A stretch of DNA of 64,000 nt from assembly GCA_907163375.1 (NCBI GenBank), contig CAJQUW010015377.1:1-64000 (forward strand), given 5' to 3'. Below the pieces are notes generated by a model. It saw only the letters and a list, made by a program, of their open reading frames with translations, searched no databases and had not been told where the DNA came from. This DNA is from Prostheceraeus crozeri. Lineage: Eukaryota > Platyhelminthes > Polycladida > Euryleptidae. The first letter of the stretch is position 1. Each line of letters opens with the position of its first letter. Position numbers and translations under genes: made by a program. Positions 29,001 to 41,919 of this stretch are shown piece by piece.

Positions 29001-32000
29001 TGCATCGGATTGGAGAAACTCCGTCACGAATCGGCTCCAAACGATTAGTGCAACGGATTGATGAGCCTTCAGAACAGTTCGCTTAGACTAGCGGAGCGAT
29101 GCCAGCATTGCATCGGATTGGAGAAACTCCACAGTGAATGGTCTCCAACGACGAGTGCAACGGAGTGATGAGCCTTCAGAACAGTTCGCTCAGACTAGCG
29201 GAGCGATGCCAGCATTGCATCGGATTGGAGAAACTACGCAGCGAATGGTCTCCAACCGATGACTGCAGCGGATTGATGAGCCTTCAGAACAGTTCGCTCA
29301 GACAAGCGGAGCGATGCCAGCATTGCATCGGATTGGAGAAACTCCGCAGCGAATGGTCTCCAACCGACGAGTGCAACGGGTTGATGAGCCTTCAGAACAG
29401 TTCGCTCAAACTAGCGGAGCGATGCCAGCATTGCATCGGATTGGAGAAACTCCGCAGTGAGTATTCTCCAACCGACGAGTGCAACGGATTGATGAGCCAT
29501 CAGAACAGTTCGCTCAGACTAGCGGAGCGATGCCAGCATTGCATCGGATTGGAGAAACTCCGCAGTGAATATTCTCCAACCGACGAGTGCAACGGATAGA
29601 TGAGCCTTTAGAACAGTTCGCTCAGACTAGCGGAGCGATTGCAGCATTGCATCGGATTGGAGAAACTCCGTCACGAATCGTCTCCAAACGATGAGTGCAA
29701 CGGATTGATGAGCCTTCAGAACAGTTCGCTCAGACTAGCGGAGCGATGCCAGCATTCCATCGGATTGGAGAAACTTTGCAGTGAATGGTCTCCAACCGAC
29801 GAGTGCAACGGATTGATGAGCCTTCAGAACAGTTCGCTCAGACTAGCGGAGCGATGCCAGCATTGCATCGGATTGGAGAAACTCCGCAGTGAATATTCTC
29901 CAACCGACGAGTGCAACGGATAGATGAGCCTTCAGAACAGTTCGCTCAGACTAGCGGAGCGATGCCAGCATTGCATCGGATTGGAGAAACGCCGCAGTGA
30001 ATGTTCTCCAACCGACGAGTGCAGCGGATTGATGAGCCTTCAGAACAGTTCGCTCAGACTAGCGGAGCGATGCCAGCATTGCATCGGATTGGAGAAACGC
30101 CGCAGTGAATGGTCTCCAACCGACGAGTGCAACGGATTGATGAGCCTTCAGAACAGTTCGCTCAGACTAGCGGAGCGATGCTAGCATTGCATCGGATTGG
30201 AAAAACTCCACAGCAAATGGTCTTCAACCGATGAGTGCAACGGATTGATGAGCCTTCAGAACAGTTCGCTTAGACTAGCGGAGCGATGCCAGCATTGCAT
30301 CGGATTGGAGAAACTCCACAGTGAATGGTCTCCAACCGACGAGTGCAACGGATTGATGAGCCTTCAGAACAGTTCGCTCAGACTAGCGGAGCGATGCCAG
30401 CATTGCATCGGATTGGAGAAACTACGCAGCGAATGGTCTCCAACCGATGAGTGCAAGGGATTGATGAGCCTTCAGAACAGTTCGCTCAGACTAGCGGAGC
30501 GATGCCAGCATTGCATCGGATTGGAGAAACTCCGCAGCGAATGGTCTCCAACCTATGAGTGCAACGGATTGATGAGCCTTCAGAACAGTTCGCTCAGACT
30601 AGCGGAGAGATGCCAGCATTGCATCGGATTGGAGGTACTCCGTCACGAATCGTCTCCAACCGATGAGTGCAACGGATTGATGAGCCTTCAGAACAGTTCG
30701 CTCAGACTAGCGGAGCGATGCCAATATTGCATCGGATTGGAGAAACTGCACAGCGAATCGTCTCCAACCGATGAGTGCAACGGATTGATGAGCCTTCAGA
30801 ACAGTTCGCTCAGACTAGCGGAGCGATGCCAGCATTGCATCGGATTGGAGAAACTACGCAGCGAATGGTCTCCAACCGACGAGTGCAACGGATTGATGAG
30901 CCTTCAGAACAGTTCGCTCAGACTAGCGGAGCGATGCCAATATTGCATCGGATTGGAGAAACTCCGTCACGAATCGTCTCCAACCGACGAGTGCAACGGA
31001 TTGATGAGCCTTCAGAACAGTTCGCTCAGACTAGCGGAGCGATGCCAGCATTGCATCGGATTGGAGAAACTCCGTCACGAATCGTCTCCAACCGATGAGC
31101 GAAATGGATTGATGAGCCTTCAGAACAGTTCGCTCAGACTAGCGGAGCGATGCCAGCATTGCATCGGATTGGAGAAACGCCGCAGTGAATGTTCTCCAAC
31201 CGACGAGTGCAACGGATTGATGAGCCTTCAGAACAGTTCGCTCAGACTAGCGGAGCGATTGCGGCATTGCATCGGATTGGAGAAACTCCGTCACGAATCG
31301 TCTCCAACCGATGAGCGAAATGGATTGATGAGCCTTTAGAACAGTTCGCTCAGACTAGCGGAGCGATGCCAGCATTGCATCGGATTGGAGAAACGCCGCA
31401 GTGAATGTTCTCCAACCGACGAGTGCAACGGATTGATGAGCCTTCAGAACAGTTCGCTCAGACTAGCGGAGCGATTGCAGCATTGCATCGGATTGGAGAA
31501 ACTCCGTCACGAATCGTCTCCAACCGATGAGCGAAATGGATTGATGAGCCTTCAGAACAGTTCGCTCAGACTAGCGGAGCGATGCCAGCATTGCATCGGA
31601 TTGGAGAAACTCCGTCACGAATCGTCTCCAACCGATGAGCGAAATGGATTGATGAGCCTTCAGAACAGTTAGCTCAGACTAGCGGAGCGATGCCAGCATT
31701 GCATCGGATTGGAGAAAACATCGCAGTGAATGGTCTCCAACCGACGAGTGCAACGGATTGATGAGCCTTCAGAACAGTTCGCTCAGACTAGCGGAGCGAT
31801 GCCAGCATTGCATCGGATTGGAGAAACTCCGTCACGAATCGTCTCCAACCGATGAGCGAAATGGATTGATCAGCCTTCAGAACAGTTCGCTCGGACTAGC
31901 GGAGCGATGCCAGCATTGCATCGGATTGGAGAAACTCCACAGCGAATCGTCTCCAACCGACGAGTGCAACAGATTGATCAGCCTACAGAACAGTTCGCTC

Positions 32001-35000
32001 AGACTAGCGGAGCGATGCCAGCATTGCATCGGATTGGAGAAACTCCGTCACGAATCGTCTCCAACCGATCAGCGAAATGGATTGATGAGCCTTCAGAACA
32101 GTTCGCTCAGACTAGCGGAGCGATGCCAGCATTGCATCGGATTGGAGAAACGCCGCAGTAAATGTTCTCCAACCGACGAGTGCAACGGATTGATGAGCCT
32201 TCAGAACAGTTCGCTCAGACTAGCGGAGCGATTGCAGCATTGCATCGGATTGGAGAAACTCCACAGCGAATCGTCTCCAACCGATGAGTGCAACGGATTG
32301 ATGAGCCTTCAGAACAGTTCGCTCAGACTAGCGGAGCGATGCCAGCATTGCATCGGATTGGAGAAACTACGCAGCGAATGGTCTCCAACTGACGAGAGCA
32401 ACGGATTGGTGAGCCTTCAGAACAGTTCGCTCAGACTAGCGGAGCGATGCCAGCATTGCATCGGATTGGAGAAACTTTGCAGTGAATGGTCTCCAACCGA
32501 CGAGTGCAACGGATTGATGAGCCTTCAGAACAGTTCGCTCAAACTAGCGGAGCGATGCCAGCATTGCATCGGATTGGAGAAACTCCGCAGTGAATATTCT
32601 CCAACCGACGAGTGCAACGGATAGATGAGCCTTCAGAACAGTTCGCTCAGACTAGCGGAGCGATGCCAGCATTGCATCGGATTGGAGAAACTCCACAGCG
32701 AATGGTCTCCAACCGACGAGTGCAGCGGATTGATGAGCCTTCAGAACAGTTCGCTCAGACTAGCGGAGCGATGCCAGCATTGCGTCGGATTGGAGAAACT
32801 CCACAGCGAATCGTCTCCAACCGATGAGCGAAATGTATTGATGAGCTTTCAGAACAGTTCGCTCAGACTAGCGGAGCGATGCCAGCATTGCATCGGATTG
32901 GAGAAACTCCGTCACGAATCGTCTCCAACCGATTAGTGCAACGGATTGATGAGCCTTCAGAACAGTTCGCTCAGACTAGCGGAGCAATGCCAGCATTGCA
33001 TCGGATTGGAGAAACTCCGTCACGATTGGTCTCCAGTCGATGAGCAAAATGGATTGATGAGCCTTCAGAACAGTTCGCTCAGACTAGCGGAGCAATGCCA
33101 GCATTGCATCGGATTGGAGAAACTCCGCAGTGAATGGTCTCCAACCGATGAGTGCAACGGATTGATGAGCCTTCAGAACAGTTCGCTCAGACTAGCGGAG
33201 CGATGCCAGCATTGCATCGGATTGGAGAAACTCCGTCACGAATCGTCTCCAACCGTTGAGCGAAATGGATTGATGAGACTTCAGAACAGTTCGCTCAGAC
33301 TAGCCTCCGGGCGATGCCAGCATTGCATCGGATTGGAGAAACGCCGCAGTGAATGTTCTCCAACCGACGAGTGCAACGGATTGATGAGCCTTCAGAACAG
33401 TTCGCTCAGACTAGCGGAGCGATTGCAGCATTGCATCGGATTGGAGAAACTCCGTCACGAATCGTCTCCAACCGATGAGCGAAATGGATTGATGAGCCTT
33501 CAGAACAGTTCGCTCAGACTAGCGGAGCGATGCCAGCATTGCATCGGATTGGAGAAACTCCGTCACGAATCGTCTCCAACCGATGAGCGAAATGGATTGA
33601 TGAGCCTTCAGAACAGTTCGCTCAGACTAGCGGAGCGATGCCAGCATTGCATCGGATTGGAGAAACTCCGCAGTGAATGGTCTCCAACCGATGAGCGAAA
33701 TGGATTGATGAGCCTTCAGAACAGTTCGCTCAGACTAGCGGAGCGATGCCAGCATTGCATCGGATTGGAGAAACGCCGCAGTGAATGGTCTCCAACCGAC
33801 GAGTGCAACGGATTGATGAGCCTTCAGAACAGTTCGCTCAGACTAGCGGAGCGATGCCAGCATTGCATCGGATTGGAGAAACTCCGTCACGAATGGTCTC
33901 CAACCGATGAGTGCAACGGATTGATGAGCCTTCAGAACAGTTCGCTCAGACTAGCGGAGCGATGCCAGCATTGCATCGGATTGGAGAAACTCCGCAGTGA
34001 ATGGTCTCCAACCGACGAGTAAAACGGATTGATGAGCCTTCAGAACAGTTCGCTCAGACTAGCGGAGCGATGCCAGCATTGCATCGGATTGGAGAAACTC
34101 CACAGCGAATCGTCTCCAACCGACGAGTGCAACGGATTGATGAGCCTTCAGAACAGTTCGCTCAGACTAGCGGAGCGATGCCAGCATTGCATCGGATTGG
34201 AGAAACTCCGTCACGAATCGTCTCCAACCGATGAGCGAAATGGATTGATGAGCCTTCAGAACAGTTCGCTCAGACTAGCGGAGCAATGCCAGCATTGCAT
34301 CGGATTGGAGAAACGCCGCAGTGAATGTTCTCCAACCGACGAGTGCAACGGATTGATGAGCCTTCAGAACAGTTCGCTCAGACTAGCGGAGCGATTGCGG
34401 CATTGCATCGGATTGGAGAAACTCCGTCACGAATCGTCTCCAACCGATGAGCGAAATGGATTGATGAGCCTTTAGAACAGTTCGCTCAGACTAGCGGAGC
34501 GATGCCAGCATTGCATCGGATTGGAGAAACGCCGCAGTGAATGTTCTCCAACCGACGAGTGCAACGGATTGATGAGCCTTCAGAACAGTTCGCTCAGACT
34601 AGGGGAGCGATGCCAATATTGCATCGGATTGGAGAAACTCCGTCACGAATCGTCTCCAACCGATGAGCGAAATGGATTGATGAGCCTTCAGAACAGTTCG
34701 CTCAGACTAGCGGAGCAATGCCAGCATTGCATCGGATTGGAGAAAGTCCGTCACGAATGGTCTCCAGTCGATGAGCGAAATGGATTGATGAGCCTTCAGA
34801 ACAGTTCGCTCAGACTAGCGGAGCAATGCCAGCATTGCATCGGATTGGAGAAACTCCACAGCGAATCGTCTCCAACCGACGAGTGCAACGGATTGATGAG
34901 CCTTCAGAACAGTTCGCTCAGACTAGCGGAGCGATGCCAGCATTGCATCGGATTGGAGAAACTCCGTCACGAATCGTCTCCAACCGATGAGTGCAAGGGA

Positions 35001-37330
35001 TTGATGAGCCTTCAGAACAGTTCGCTCAGACTAGCGGAGCGATTGCAGCATTGCATCGGATTGGAGAAACTACGCAGCGAATGGTCTCCAACGACGAGTG
35101 CAACGGATTGATGAGCCTTCAGAACAGTTCGCTCAGACTAGCGGAGCGATGCCAGCATTGCATCGGATTGGAGAAACTCCACAGCGAATCGTCTCCAACC
35201 GACGAGTGCAACGGATTGATGAGCCTTCAGAACAGTTCGCTCAGACTAGCGGAGCGATGCCAGCATTGCATCGGATTGGAGAAACTCCGTCACGAATCGT
35301 CTCCAACCGATGAGCGAAATGGATTGATGAGCCTTCAGAACAGTTCGCTCAGACTAGCGGAGCGATGCCAGCATTGCATCGGATTGGAGAAACTCCGTCA
35401 CGAATCGGCTCCAACCGATGAGCGAAATGGATTGATGAGCCTTCAGAACAGTTCGCTCAGAGTAGCGGATCGATGCCAGCATTGCATCGGATTGGAGAAA
35501 CGCCGCAGTGAATGGTCTCCAACCGACGAGTGCAACGGATTGATGAGCCTTCAGAACAGTTCGCTCAGACTAGCGGATCGATGCCAGCATTGCATCGGAT
35601 TGGAGAAACTCCGTCACGAATTGTCTCCAACCGATGAGCGAAATGGATTGATCAGCCTTCAGAACAGTTCGCTCGGACTAGCGGAGCGATGCCAGCATTG
35701 CATCGGATTGGAGAAACTCCGTCACGAATCGGCTCCAAACGATTAGTGCAACGGATTGATGAGCCTTCAGAACAGTTCGCTTAGACTAGCGGAGCGATGC
35801 CAGCATTGCATCGGATTGGAGAAACTCCACAGTGAATGGTCTCCAACCGACGAGTGCAACGGAGTGATGAGCCTTCAGAACAGTTCGCTCAGACTAGCGG
35901 AGCGATGCCAGCATTGCATCGGATTGGAGAAACTACGCAGCGAATGGTCTCCAACCGATGACTGCAGCGGATTGATGAGCCTTCAGAACAGTTCGCTCAG
36001 ACAAGCGGAGCGATGCCAGCATTGCATCGGATTGGAGAAACTCCGCAGCGAATGGTCTCCAACCGACGAGTGCAACGGGTTGATGAGCCTTCAGAACAGT
36101 TCGCTCAAACTAGCGGAGCGATGCCAGCATTGCATCGGATTGGAGAAACTCCGCAGTGAGTATTCTCCAACCGACGAGTGCAACGGATTGATGAGCCATC
36201 AGAACAGTTCGCTCAGACTAGCGGAGCGATGCCAGCATTGCATCGGATTGGAGAAACTCCGCAGTGAATATTCTCCAACCGACGAGTGCAACGGATAGAT
36301 GAGCCTTTAGAACAGTTCGCTCAGACTAGCGGAGCGATTGCAGCATTGCATCGGATTGGAGAAACTCCGTCACGAATCGTCTCCAAACGATGAGTGCAAC
36401 GGATTGATGAGCCTTCAGAACAGTTCGCTCAGACTAGCGGAGCGATGCCAGCATTCCATCGGATTGGAGAAACTTTGCAGTGAATGGTCTCCAACCGACG
36501 AGTGCAACGGATTGATGAGCCTTCAGAACAGTTCGCTCAGACTAGCGGAGCGATGCCAGCATTGCATCGGATTGGAGAAAACTCCGCAGTGAATATTCTC
36601 CAACCGACGAGTGCAACGGATAGATGAGCCTTCAGAACAGTTCGCTCAGACTAGCGGAGCGATGCCAGCATTGCATCGGATTGGAGAAACGCCGCAGTGA
36701 ATGTTCTCCAACCGACGAGTGCAGCGGATTGATGAGCCTTCAGAACAGTTCGCTCAGACTAGCGGAGCGATGCCAGCATTGCATCGGATTGGAGAAACGC
36801 CGCAGTGAATGGTCTCCAACCGACGAGTGCAACGGATTGATGAGCCTTCAGAACAGTTCGCTCAGACTAGCGGAGCGATGCTAGCATTGCATCGGATTGG
36901 AAAAACTCCACAGCAAATGGTCTTCAACCGATGAGTGCAACGGATTGATGAGCCTTCAGAACAGTTCGCTTAGACTAGCGGAGCGATGCCAGCATTGCAT
37001 CGGATTGGAGAAACTCCACAGTGAATGGTCTCCAACCGACGAGTGCAACGGATTGATGAGCCTTCAGAACAGTTCGCTCAGACTAGCGGAGCGATGCCAG
37101 CATTGCATCGGATTGGAGAAACTACGCAGCGAATGGTCTCCAACCGATGAGTGCAAGGGATTGATGAGCCTTCAGAACAGTTCGCTCAGACTAGCGGAGC
37201 GATGCCAGCATTGCATCGGATTGGAGAAACTCCGCAGCGAATGGTCTCCAACCTATGAGTGCAACGGATTGATGAGCCTTCAGAACAGTTCGCTCAGACT
37301 AGCGGAGTGATGCCAGCATTGCATCGGATT
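26040..37330 (+). repeat. 18- and 80-monomer higher-order duplications
   Basis: The block beginning near 27,100 (marked by AAACGATTAGTGCAACGG, then GGAGTGATGAG, then GATGACTGCAGCGG) occurs three times: about 27,100, 29,043 and 35,742. Offsets are 1,943 bp (18 x 108 minus 1) and 8,642 bp (80 x 108 plus 2). The non-multiples are explained by visible small indels at 29,149, 31,715, 33,305 and 35,092. The longer segment 26,040-28,660 matches about 34,680-37,300. Confidence 0.75.
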
Positions 37331-40300
37331 GGAGGTACTCCGTCACGAATCGTCTCCAACCGAAGAGTGCAACGGATTGATGAGCCTTCAGAACAGTTCG
37401 CTCAGACTAGCGGAGCGATGCCAATATTGCATCGGATTGGAGAAACTGCACAGCGAATCGTCTCCAACCGATGAGTGCAACGGATTGATGAGCCTTCAGA
37501 ACAGTTCGCTCAGACTAGCGGAGCGATGCCAGCATTGCATCGGATTGGAGAAACTACGCAGCGAATGGTCTCCAACCGACGAGTGCAACGGATTGATGAG
37601 CCTTCAGAACAGTTCGCTCAGACTAGCGGAGCGATGCCAATATTGCATCGGATTGGAGAAACTCCGTCACGAATCGTCTCCAACCGATGAGTGCAACGGA
37701 TTGATGAGCCTTCAGAACAGTTCGCTTAGACTAGCGGAGCAATGTCGGCATTGCATCGGATTGGAGAAACTCCGTCACGAATTGTCTCCAGTCGATGAGC
37801 GAAATGGATTGATGAGCCTTCAGAACAGTTCGCTCAGACTAGCGGAGCAATGCCAGCATTGCATCGGATTGGAGAAACTCCGCAGTGAATGCTCTCCAAC
37901 CGACGAGTGCAACGGATTGATGAGCCTTCTGAACAGTTCGCTCAGACTAGCGGAGCGATGCCAGCATTGCATCGGATTGGAGAAACTCCGTCACGAATCG
38001 TCTCCAACCGATGAGCGAAATGGATTGATGAGCCTTCAGAACAGTTCGCTCAGACTAGCCTCCGGGCGATGCCAGCATTGCATCGGATTGGAGAAACGCC
38101 GCAGTGAATGTTCTCCAACCGACGAGTGCAACGGATTGATGAGCCTTCAGAACAGTTCGCTCAGACTAGCGGAGCGATTGCAGCATTGCATCGGATTGGA
38201 GAAACTCCGTCACGAATCGTCTCCAACCGATGAGCGAAATGGATTGATGAGCCTTCAGAACAGTTCGCTCAGACTAGCGGAGCGATGCCAGCATTGCATC
38301 GGATTGGAGAAACTCCGTCACGAATCGTCTCCAACCGATGAGCGAAATGGATTGATGAGCCTTCAGAACAGTTTGCTCAGACTAGCGGAGCGACGCCAGC
38401 ATTGCATCGGATTGGAGAAACGCCGCAGTGAATGGTCTCCAACCGACGAGTGCAACGGATTGATGAGCCTTCAGAACAGTTCGCTCAGACTAGCGGAGCG
38501 ATGCCAGCATTGCATCGGATTGGAGAAACTCCGTCACGAATCGTCTCCAACCGATGAGCGAAATGGATTGATGAGCCTTCAGAACAGTTCGCTCAGACTA
38601 GCGGAGCGATGCCAGCATTGCATCGGATTGGAGAAACTCCACAGCGAATGGTCTCCAACCGACGAGTGCAACGGATTGATGAGCCTACAGAACAGTTCGC
38701 TCAGACTAGCGGAGCGATGCCAGCATTGCATCGGATTGGAGAAACTCCGTCACGAATCGTCTCCAACCGATCAGCGAAATGGATTGATGAGCCTTCAGAA
38801 CAGTTCGCTCAGACTAGCGGAGCGATGCCAGCATTGCATCGGATTGGAGAAACGCCGCAGTAAATGTTCTCCAACCGACGAGTGCAACGGATTGATGAGC
38901 CTTCAGAACAGTTCGCTCAGACTAGCGGAGCGATTGCAGCATTGCATCGGATTGGAGAAACTCCACAGCGAATCGTCTCCAACCGATGAGTGCAACGGAT
39001 TGATGAGCCTTCAGAACAGTTCGCTCAGACTAGCGGAGCGATGCCAGCATTGCATCGGATTGGAGAAACTACGCAGCGAATGGTCTCCAACTGACGAGTG
39101 CAACGGATTGGTGAGCCTTCAGAACAGTTCGCTCAGACTAGCGGAGCGATGCCAGCATTGCATCGGATTGGAGAAACTTTGCAGTGAATGGTCTCCAACC
39201 GACGAGTGCAACGGATTGATGAGCCTTCAGAACAGTTCGCTCAAACTAGCGGAGCGATGCCAGCATTGCATCGGATTGGAGAAACTCCGCAGTGAATATT
39301 CTCCAACCGACGAGTGCAACGGATAGATGAGCCTTCAGAACAGTTCGCTCAGACTAGCGGAGCGATGCCAGCATTGCATCGGATTGGAGAAACTCCACAG
39401 CGAATGGTCTCCAACCGACGAGTGCAGCGGATTGATGAGCCTTCAGAACAGTTCGCTCAGACTAGCGGAGCGATGCCAGCATTGCGTCGGATTGGAGAAA
39501 CTCCACAGCGAATCGTCTCCAACCGATGAGCGAAATGTATTGATGAGCTTTCAGAACAGTTCGCTCAGACTAGCGGAGCGATGCCAGCATTGCATCGGAT
39601 TGGAGAAACTCCGTCACGAATCGTCTCCAACCGATTAGTGCAACGGATTGATGAGCCTTCAGAACAGTTCGCTCAGACTAGCGGAGCAATGCCAGCATTG
39701 CATCGGATTGGAGAAACTCCGTCACGATTGGTCTCCAGTCGATGAGCAAAATGGATTGATGAGCCTTCAGAACAGTTCGCTCAGACTAGCGGAGCAATGC
39801 CAGCATTGCATCGGATTGGAGAAACTCCGCAGTGAATGGTCTCCAACCGACGAGTGCAACGGATTGATGAGCCTTCAGAACAGTTCGCTCAGACTAGCGG
39901 AGCGATGCCAGCATTGCATCGGATTGGAGAAACTCCGTCACGAATCGTCTCCAACCGATGAGCGAAATGGATTGATGAGCCTTCAGAACAGTTCGCTCAG
40001 ACTAGCCTCCGGGCGATGCCAGCATTGCATCGGATTGGAGAAACGCCGCAGTGAATGTTCTCCAACCGACGAGTGCAACGGATTGATGAGCCTTCAGAAC
40101 AGTTCGCTCAGACTAGCGGAGCGATTGCAGCATTGCATCGGATTGGAGAAACTCCGTCACGAATCGTCTCCAACCGATGAGCGAAATGGATTGATGAGCC
40201 TTCAGAACAGTTCGCTCAGACTAGCGGAGCGATGCCAGCATTGCATCGGATTGGAGAAACTCCGTCACGAATCGTCTCCAACCGATGAGCGAAATGGATT

Positions 40301-40720
40301 GATGAGCCTTCAGAACAGTTCGCTCAGACTAGCGGAGCGATGCCAGCATTGCATCGGATTGGAGAAACTCCGCAGTGAATGGTCTCCAACCGATGAGCGA
40401 AATGGATTGATGAGCCTTCAGAACAGTTCGCTCAGACTAGCGGAGCGATGCCAGCATTGCATCGGATTGGAGAAACGCCGCAGTGAATGGTCTCCAACCG
40501 ACGAGTGCAACGGATTGATGAGCCTTCAGAACAGTTCGCTCAGACTAGCGGAGCGATGCCAGCATTGCATCGGATTGGAGAAACTCCGTCACGAATGGTC
40601 TCCAACCGATGAGTGCAACGGATTGATGAGCCTTCAGAACAGTTCGCTCAGACTAGCGGAGCGATGCCAGCATTGCATCGGATTGGAGAAACTCCGCAGT
40701 GAATGGTCTCCAACCGATGA
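30600..40720 (+). repeat. 62-monomer segmental duplication (about 6.7 kb offset)
   Basis: Markers at 30,631 (GGAGGTACTCCG), 31,970 (GATGAGCC/GATCAGCCTACAG units) and 33,301 (TAGCCTCCGGGCGATG, a 3-bp longer variant) recur at 37,331, about 38,680 and 40,003. The offset is 6,700 to 6,706 bp, or 62 monomers plus small indels. The 3-bp longer variant also occurs at 38,056, which is 18 monomers before 40,003. Confidence 0.7.
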
Positions 40721-41512
40721 GTGCAACGGATTGATGAGCCTTCAGAACAGTTCGCTCGGACTAGCGGAGCGATGCCAGCATTGCATCGGATTGGAGAAAC
40801 TCCACAGCGAATGGTCTCCAACCGACGAGTGCAACGGATTGATGAGCCTTCAGAACAGTTCGCTCAGACTAGCGGAGCGATGCCAGCATTGCATCGGATT
40901 GGAGAAACTCCGTCACGAATCGTCTCCAACCGTTGAGCGAAATGGATTGATGAGACTTCAGAACAGTTCGCTCAGACTAGCGGAGCGATGCCAGCATTGC
41001 ATCCGATTGGAGAAACTCCGCAGCGAATGGTCTCCAACCGACGAGTGCAACGGATTGATGAGCCTTCAGAACAGTTCGCTCAGACTAGCGGAGCGATTGC
41101 GGCATTGCATCGGATTGGAGAAACTCCGTCACGAATCGTCTCCAACCGATGAGCGAAATGGATTGATGAGCCTTTAGAACAGTTCGCTCAGACTAGCGGA
41201 GCGATGCCAGCATTGCATCGGATTGGAGAAACGCCGCAGTGAATGTTCTCCAACCGACGAGTGCAACGGATTGATGAGCCTTCAGAACAGTTCGCTCAGA
41301 CTAGGGGAGCGATGCCAATATTGCATCGGATTGGAGAAACTCCGTCACGAATCGTCTCCAACCGATGAGCGAAATGGATTGATGAGCCTTTAGAACAGTT
41401 CGCTCAGACTAGCGGAGCGATGCCAGCATTGCATCGGATTGGAGAAACTCCGCAGCGAATGTTCTCCAACCGACGAGTGCAACGGATTGATGAGCCTTCA
41501 GAACAGTTCGTT

Positions 41513-41630
41513 TTGACAAATGGAGCAGATGTCCTTCAAGTAATGCAATGTCTCCTGCCGGAAATACAGTGGATTGAATAAATAGTCTACAGACAGTTCC
41601 TTCAAACAAATTGAAGGGTCCGCCATCGGT
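41513..41630 (+). repeat. Diverged terminal monomer at array edge
   Basis: After the last clean monomer the sequence still aligns to the unit with many changes and one internal loss: TTCG..TTTTGAC..ATGGAGC, then GTCTCC..CCGG, then GTGGATTGA, then ACAGTTCCTTCAAACAAA. This fits array-edge decay, where exchange no longer homogenises the copies. Unique AT-rich DNA begins near 41,630. Confidence 0.65.
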
Positions 41631-41919
41631 TGACAAAGGTTGTTATCAGTGCGTGTTTAAAATGGAGGACCTCCATCCGCGGAAGGGAATAGAGTGAAGA
41701 AGTTGCAGAGATGTTTTTCAAAATTGATTAGTTTTGCATCCGTGAAGCAGCTAGCTGTTTTTTCCGAGAAATGTCTTAGACTGATAGTTTAACAATTGAA
41801 TCATGATCGATTTCCTAGTGAGTTCACCATCTTGAGTGACGTTTTTCAAATTTTCTCTTTACTCAATCATGTGTCTATTTTACGTAGCATCAGTATTTCT
41901 TACTATCTCTCTTTCTGTG

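Larger units (their letters stand above)
1..41512 (+). repeat. 108-bp tandem satellite array (about 384 monomers)
   Basis: The whole stretch is one head-to-tail array of a 108-bp monomer. A typical copy starts GCAACGGATTGATGAGCCTT, runs through AGCGGAGCGATGCCAGCATT and GGAGAAACTCCGCAGCGAAT, and ends CCAACCGATGAGT. Hand count of one monomer gives 58 G+C (about 54%) and 8 CpG. Since 108 = 36 codons, the consensus is open in two plus-strand frames and in part on the minus strand. The main frame reads NGLMSLQNSSLRLAERCQ, then HCIGLEKLRSEWSPTDEC. Recurrent stops (for example GAATAG, GGATAG, GTTAG, TGCTAG variants) cut this frame every few monomers; the longest open run is 665 codons (37,329-39,326). 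I read it as satellite DNA, not a gene. It begins before base 1. A decayed repeat-protein gene is the alternative. Confidence 0.95.

Noticed and set aside
50-41177. Hundreds of ORFs of 60-665 codons in the array
   Set aside because: All are phases of the same 108-bp repeat. Both plus-strand frames and part of the minus strand are open because the monomer length is a multiple of 3, and stops appear at random monomers and are copied by duplication.
1-41512. CRISPR array
   Set aside because: Monomers are contiguous with no unique spacers, the period is 108 bp, and the context is eukaryotic.
1-41512. CENP-B box in the monomer
   Set aside because: TTCG and CGGA occur in the right order (TTCGCTCAGACTAGCGGA), but the gap is 10 bases where the box needs 7, and CGGG is not present.
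1-41512. Leucine-rich or other known 36-residue structural repeat
   Set aside because: The GL..L spacing and Cys positions fit no repeat family I know, and frequent stops argue against a protein.
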